Positions 5,338 through 8,644 of a stretch of 8,644 bases of DNA are shown piece by piece; the stretch's first letter is position 1, and each line of letters starts with the position of its first letter. Source of the DNA: Betaproteobacteria bacterium UBA2293 (lineage in GTDB: Bacteria > Pseudomonadota > Gammaproteobacteria > Burkholderiales > Rhodocyclaceae); assembly GCA_002345845.1 (NCBI GenBank), contig DDWF01000121.1, positions 1 to 8,644 on the forward strand. Direction: 5' to 3'. The notes below the pieces were generated by a model. It worked only from the letters and a program-made list of their open reading frames with translations, ran no database searches and was not told the DNA's origin. A program made the translations under genes and the position numbers.

Positions 5338-7489
5338 AACGGGACTGCCGGCGGGCGCGGATGAGTGCTGACAGGTGCGCTTGCGCGCCGCTGGGCAGTT
5401 CGAAGGGCGGCGGCGCCGTCTCGCCAACGCCGACTTTTGCCGGTTCGGGGGCGGGTTCGTCGTCGTCATCCGGCGTAGACGTCTGCACGTCGCTGGCTTC
5501 CAGCAAAAGCGAGGGTTGCCTCAGCAGCAGTTCGGCCAAGTCCCATTGCGCGGCGTGGCGCAGGTGCAGACGCAGGTGGCGGCTCAGGTAGAGGCTGTAG
5601 ACGGTGGCGTCGAGACCTTCCTGCCGGCGGTCGGTGCGGGCCTTCCAGGCGCGCCGCTTGGGATTGTTTCGGCTGGGCACTTTGATTTCTGAGAGTAGTT
5701 GCTCGTAAAAGTCGGCGCGCACGCCTTCGTACCAGTGCATGCGTCCGGGACCGTTGCCGGTGAGGCGCACGCGCCCGCCTTCTTGCGCCCAGCCGAGGAT
5801 CAGGTCTTTGGCCTTGGCGGTGCCGACGATGTGGATCTGCACGCCGTAGCGGCTGGCTTTGGTGCTGCGGTGGTTCGGGTCGATGGCTTTCGGCGGGGTC
5901 CAGATTTCAATGCGGCCTTCGGCATCGGGCGCGCCCTTGAGGGCGAGCACCGGGCGGCCGGGGCGATTGTGGCGACGGACGAAGGCATAGGCGGCGTCGG
6001 AGGTCTGGCCGTCTGAGCAGTCGATGCCGGCGGCGGCGATCGGCAGCAGCGCACCGCTGGCGTGCTTGACGGGGCGCTGCAGGAGCTGTTCGAGTTCGAT
6101 CCACGCGCCCTGGTGCGCGACGACGGTCTGGCCGTAGAGCTCTCCCCAGTAGGCAAGCCACATCTCTTCGCCGCGGCCGACGACCCAGACGGTGACGGCG
6201 AGGCGATCATGCTGCACGTCGATGCCGATGATCGGGATCAGCCCGCCGGCCGGCACGCTCCACTCGGCGTAGGCTTCGGCGCGCTTGCGCAGTTCGTCTT
6301 CTTCGGGGAGTTCGCCGGAGTACTCCCAGCAGATGCCGAGAGTGGCGTTCCAGAAGGCAACCATTTCGGTCGGGTCGCCATGGTCCATCAGGTGTTGGGC
6401 CCGCAGGTATTTCTCGGCGAGCACGGGGATGTGCGAGCCGTCGAAAACGCTCTGTAGCTCGTTGAGGTAGAAGCCGGGATCGGTGGCCACGGCGGTGGGT
6501 GACCAGCCGTAATCAGGAGCTATGCGGGCGGCGGCGCGGATGTTCGCGATACGCTCGGCGTCGGTCCAGATACCGCCGCAGTGCGGGCAGACGTAGTAGG
6601 CGTCTTCGTGCCGCGCGCGGCCATAGACATCGCGCACCGGGTAGCGCGCATCGATGTCTGGCGCGGCCAGTTCGTCGGCCGTCAGCGTCAGGGCGGGGAT
6701 GACTACGTGGTCCCACTTGACTTCGTGCCGTTCGCCACAGTGATGGCAGGGCACCAGGAAGCGGCGCTGGTCGGTGGTGCGCATTTCCTTTTCAACTTCA
6801 GAGGCGCCCTTTGCCGTGGGCGTGCCGCCGATCAACTCGAAGTTTTCGCGGATGGCCTTGCCGCGCTCGCGGAGCATGGCGATGGAATTGCCCTGGCCCT
6901 TGACGTCCTTGTTGGTATCGTCCGGCTCTTCGACATAGCGCACCTTGGCACTGGTCGACTTCACGTCAGACGGCGAATTCGAGGCGACGAACTTCAGCAG
7001 CCCGCCGGGATAGTGCTTGCGGGTCGCGCTGTTGCCATCGCTGCGGCTTTTGAGCCGGATGCGCCTGGCTAGCGCAGGCGTGGCGCGCACCATCGGCGCG
7101 AATTTCTCGGCGTCGAAATCCTTGGCCGACTTCTCGCGCGGAAACATGGCTACCTGCACGCACGGTTTCCAGTGCGTGTAGTAGCCCATCATCGTGCAAA
7201 CGACGCCAGCGGTCCAGGCAATCTGCGCCGGCTTCTGCGCGACCACGCGGCTGACGCCCTTCTCGCCGCAGGCAGCCAGCACGCCGCGCAAAGCGGGGAT
7301 GTTGTCGAGACTGAACTTGCCGGCGAAGTCGGGATTCTCTTCCGACGACAAGCGGCGGTATTTCTCCACCCACTCGATCGGCGACAAGGGCGGGCGCGGC
7401 CGCAGTTGCGCAAAGACGCGCGACAGCATCGCATCGAGGGCGCGATCCGCCCAGGCGCGTAGCTGATCGGCAGCGACCGATTCAGCCAT
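5330..7489 (-). CDS. Terminase large subunit, lambda GpA family
   Basis: The 719-residue packaging motor couples ATP hydrolysis to DNA translocation and cuts concatemers at the packaging site. The N-terminal ATPase has a deviant Walker A at 85-95 (QKPAQIAWTAG), a Walker B-like VRYVEEPDDT (183-192) and a coupling motif IGGTPT (220-225). Two CxxC pairs (C248/C251 in PCHHC and C301/C304 in CPHCGG) are the zinc-like insert seen in this family. The nuclease domain begins with IIGIDVQHD (D424), then AAGIDCSDG (D490) and GLDATVY (D627). The C-terminus is acidic (DDDDE near 674-678), then basic. I chose ATG at 7487-7489: GAGG lies 7 nt upstream and the ATG overlaps the nu1 stop as TGATG. A TTG one codon earlier is spaced too close. 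Relative to lambda, the Walker A lacks the GY/K end (Ala replaces Gly81 and Lys84), though related prophage proteins also vary here. Confidence 0.96.
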   Translation of the reverse strand: MAESVAADQLRAWADRALDAMLSRVFAQLRPRPPLSPIEWVEKYRRLSSEENPDFAGKFSLDNIPALRGVLAACGEKGVSRVVAQKPAQIAWTAGVVCTMMGYYTHWKPCVQVAMFPREKSAKDFDAEKFAPMVRATPALARRIRLKSRSDGNSATRKHYPGGLLKFVASNSPSDVKSTSAKVRYVEEPDDTNKDVKGQGNSIAMLRERGKAIRENFELIGGTPTAKGASEVEKEMRTTDQRRFLVPCHHCGERHEVKWDHVVIPALTLTADELAAPDIDARYPVRDVYGRARHEDAYYVCPHCGGIWTDAERIANIRAAARIAPDYGWSPTAVATDPGFYLNELQSVFDGSHIPVLAEKYLRAQHLMDHGDPTEMVAFWNATLGICWEYSGELPEEDELRKRAEAYAEWSVPAGGLIPIIGIDVQHDRLAVTVWVVGRGEEMWLAYWGELYGQTVVAHQGAWIELEQLLQRPVKHASGALLPIAAAGIDCSDGQTSDAAYAFVRRHNRPGRPVLALKGAPDAEGRIEIWTPPKAIDPNHRSTKASRYGVQIHIVGTAKAKDLILGWAQEGGRVRLTGNGPGRMHWYEGVRADFYEQLLSEIKVPSRNNPKRRAWKARTDRRQEGLDATVYSLYLSRHLRLHLRHAAQWDLAELLLRQPSLLLEASDVQTSTPDDDDEPAPEPAKVGVGETAPPPFELPSGAQAHLSALIRARRQSRYG

Positions 7490-7956
7490 CAATCGTCCTC
7501 ATCCAGACCCTGATCGGCACGCGCCCAATCAGCCAGACGATGCAGGAAGGCGCCGAACTCCTCCCGCAACATATCCTCACGCCCTGGGACATCGGCAGGC
7601 AGTTCGCGCGCCAGGCGAAAGCACGATTCTAGAAACGCCTCGCGGGCAAAGATATGCGCCGCGCGCAGCTTCGGCTCCAGCTGGTCGGCCGGGATCAACT
7701 GCCCGCGCTTCTCGGCATTCTCCATCTCGATCTTGTCGGCCTGCACGCGCGCCAGGCGATCCTGCGGCCGCTCGCTCTGAACCTTCCGCACCTCGCGATC
7801 GATCAGCCAGTTGATGCAGGTCTCGGACTCGTATTCACTCGGCACGCCCGGCCCGCCGCGCGCCGCGACAGGCATGCCCTGCTGCTGCCAGTTATCGATC
7901 GTCTCGCGCGAGACGCCGAACATGTCCGCAATGGTCTGCTGCCCACTGATGCGCAT
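7489..7956 (-). CDS. Terminase small subunit, Nu1 family
   Basis: The 155-residue protein would bind cos-type sites and recruit GpA. The winged helix-turn-helix at the N-terminus (TIADMFGVSRETIDNWQQQGMPV, 8-30) aligns closely with lambda Nu1 (LADIFGASIRTIQNWQEQGMPV). It is followed by GGPGVPSEYE and a C-I-N-W-L segment, matching the Nu1 wing. A charged helix (about 52-90, DREVRKVQSERPQDRL) and a C-terminal helical region ending QGLDEDD would contact GpA. At 155 aa it is a little shorter than lambda Nu1 (181 aa). The ATG at 7954-7956 lies 10 nt after a GGGGG run, a weak ribosome-binding site. A micro-ORF stop lies 2 nt upstream, so coupled translation is possible. Confidence 0.93.
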   Translation of the reverse strand: MRISGQQTIADMFGVSRETIDNWQQQGMPVAARGGPGVPSEYESETCINWLIDREVRKVQSERPQDRLARVQADKIEMENAEKRGQLIPADQLEPKLRAAHIFAREAFLESCFRLARELPADVPGREDMLREEFGAFLHRLADWARADQGLDEDD

Positions 7957-7958
7957 AG

Positions 7959-8066
7959 TCAGTAAACCCCCAGCAGTTCAAAGAACTGGCGCTTTTTCGG
8001 GGTCGTTTCGCGCCGTGTGGGATTTGGCTGGGAAGGACCCGTTGAAATCATTGAAGACGTCTTCAC
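7959..8066 (-). CDS. Possible micro-gene (35 aa from GTG, 30 aa from ATG) between Z-like gene and nu1
   Basis: An open frame exactly fills this gap. GTG at 8064-8066 overlaps the stop of the Z-like gene as GTGA, with AAGGG about 9 nt upstream. The TGA at 7959-7961 ends 2 nt before the nu1 ATG. An in-frame ATG lies at 8049-8051. The product is basic (PTRRETTPKKRQFFELLGVY at the end) with no hydrophobic segment. The packing favours a gene, but a 35-codon frame can arise by chance and the function is unknown. The same DNA could instead hold a packaging or regulatory site. Confidence 0.45.
   Translation of the reverse strand: MKTSSMISTGPSQPNPTRRETTPKKRQFFELLGVY
7974..7988. repeat. Inverted repeat CAGTTC-AAA-GAACTG upstream of nu1
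   Basis: Perfect 6-bp arms surround a 3-nt spacer, 18-32 bp before the nu1 start codon. No T-run follows, so it is not a terminator. Short dyads upstream of small-terminase genes can belong to packaging (cosB-type) or operator sites, but nothing here proves that. It also lies inside the possible micro-gene. Confidence 0.35.
8052..8065. repeat. 14-bp perfect palindrome TGAAGACGTCTTCA at the end of the Z-like gene
   Basis: The palindrome covers the stop codon of the Z-like gene and the first codons of the possible micro-gene. With no loop it suits binding by a dimeric protein or a symmetric cutting site better than an RNA hairpin. Its role is unknown. Confidence 0.4.
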
Positions 8067-8644
8067 TTGACGTAGCCCTTGAGCACTGCCCGCAGTTCGC
8101 GCTTGAAGTTGGCATCGAACTTATTGAGCATGACCTGACGCACCACGCTGTTGATGCGCCTGGTGTTGAACATCTGCGGGATATCGATCGTGGTTTTTGT
8201 CTCAATAGGCATACGCGACTTTCCTTCACGGATGAATACCGCCCGGCCACCTGTCTTTCGGTTCGTCGCAATGAACGCACCCTTGATCGTCTTTCTCCCG
8301 CCAGACCGCTTGATCTGAAACTGCAACTGCCCGAGCTTCCCTTTCTTGTTGCGCACCGGGACTTTTGTCACGAAGTGAATCAGGTTCATTCCTCTCCAAT
8401 CATTGCCATGGAGACCCCCTTCGCGAGTGGCCGTCAATCCGGCGTAGAACTTCACCCCGCCACCCTTAGCCTTGGCGTAATCGATATAGAGCCGATCTTT
8501 GGCCTGACCGACTGTGACGCGGAACTCTTTTGAGATCGTCCGCGCCATCTCAGTCTTGCCCTGCTTCACTGTCGCATTAAGCGCCCGCACCATGGCCTTG
8601 TCGCCGACGTCCTTGGCCATGCGGTCGAGCGCCGCCGCGACCTT
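8063..8644 (-). CDS. Minor tail protein Z-like protein (5' end beyond window)
   Basis: The frame is open to the right edge (193 residues visible, first codons KVAAALDR before an internal Met at 8618-8620), so the true start lies outside. The order of motifs fits the lambda gpZ / prophage minor tail Z family. An N-terminal helix RALNATVKQGKTEMARTISKEF is followed by a variable strand region, then GGRKTIKGAFIATN, RAVFIREGKSRMPIET, IDIPQMF, and a C-terminal amphipathic helix FDANFKRELRAVLKG. gpZ acts at the head-proximal tail tip during head-tail joining. In lambda, Z lies after the capsid genes, not before nu1, so this position is unusual. Base composition is lower in GC than the terminase genes (about 47% and 57% in two hand-counted 60-base lines), suggesting a different recent history. 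Confidence 0.75.
   Translation of the reverse strand, partial: KVAAALDRMAKDVGDKAMVRALNATVKQGKTEMARTISKEFRVTVGQAKDRLYIDYAKAKGGGVKFYAGLTATREGGLHGNDWRGMNLIHFVTKVPVRNKKGKLGQLQFQIKRSGGRKTIKGAFIATNRKTGGRAVFIREGKSRMPIETKTTIDIPQMFNTRRINSVVRQVMLNKFDANFKRELRAVLKGYVK

Noticed and set aside
7490..7492. TTG as start of the large terminase
   Set aside because: It is only one codon before an ATG that has better spacing (7 nt) to GAGG and overlaps the nu1 stop.
1..8644. CRISPR array, tRNA, insertion sequence, integrase, toxin-antitoxin or dedicated defence genes
   Set aside because: No regularly spaced repeats, cloverleaf, transposase or recombinase motif, or defence-type domain was seen. All strongly supported genes are phage morphogenesis or packaging genes.

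Overview
The window is the head-assembly and DNA-packaging segment of a tailed phage, most likely an integrated prophage. All supported genes lie on the minus strand, so transcription runs from the high coordinates to the low ones. GC content is high (hand-counted lines inside the capsid gene reach about 70%), and coding is dense with short overlaps. The genes belong to phage families common in Proteobacteria. A high-GC Gram-negative host, perhaps a betaproteobacterium, is my inference. No host gene, tRNA, integrase or attachment site is visible.

In transcription order, the window opens with a minor tail protein Z-like gene (8063-8644, cut by the edge). A possible 35-codon micro-gene follows and fills the next gap (7959-8066). 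Then come the Nu1-type small terminase (7489-7956), the GpA-type large terminase (5330-7489) and a small Mor-like helix-turn-helix protein (5074-5337). After these come a protein whose C-terminus looks like lambda gpW (4476-5021), a lambda-type portal (2821-4473) and a 702-residue fusion of HK97-type prohead protease and major capsid protein (659-2767). The last genes are a small post-capsid protein (315-569) and the start of a Gp80-like tail-fibre-domain protein that carries a signal peptide (1-238).

Together these genes would recognise and cut concatemeric DNA (Nu1/GpA), pump it through the portal, build and mature a capsid of the HK97 fold, and seal it with the gpW-like connector. The packaging half is lambda-like, whereas the capsid half is HK97-like, so the module is a mosaic. 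The tail gene at the right edge has visibly lower GC, which suggests a module junction near 7960-8065.

The most unusual non-coding signal is a 31-bp direct repeat (30/31 identical, with an internal inverted repeat). It occurs only in the two leaders before the gpW-like gene and the protease-capsid gene, and one copy abuts the stop codon of the Mor-like gene. Other points of interest are a strong internal ribosome-binding site inside the protease-capsid fusion, a likely intrinsic terminator just before the signal-peptide gene, and the micro-gene between the Z-like gene and nu1. No stretch longer than about 300 bases lacks a gene.
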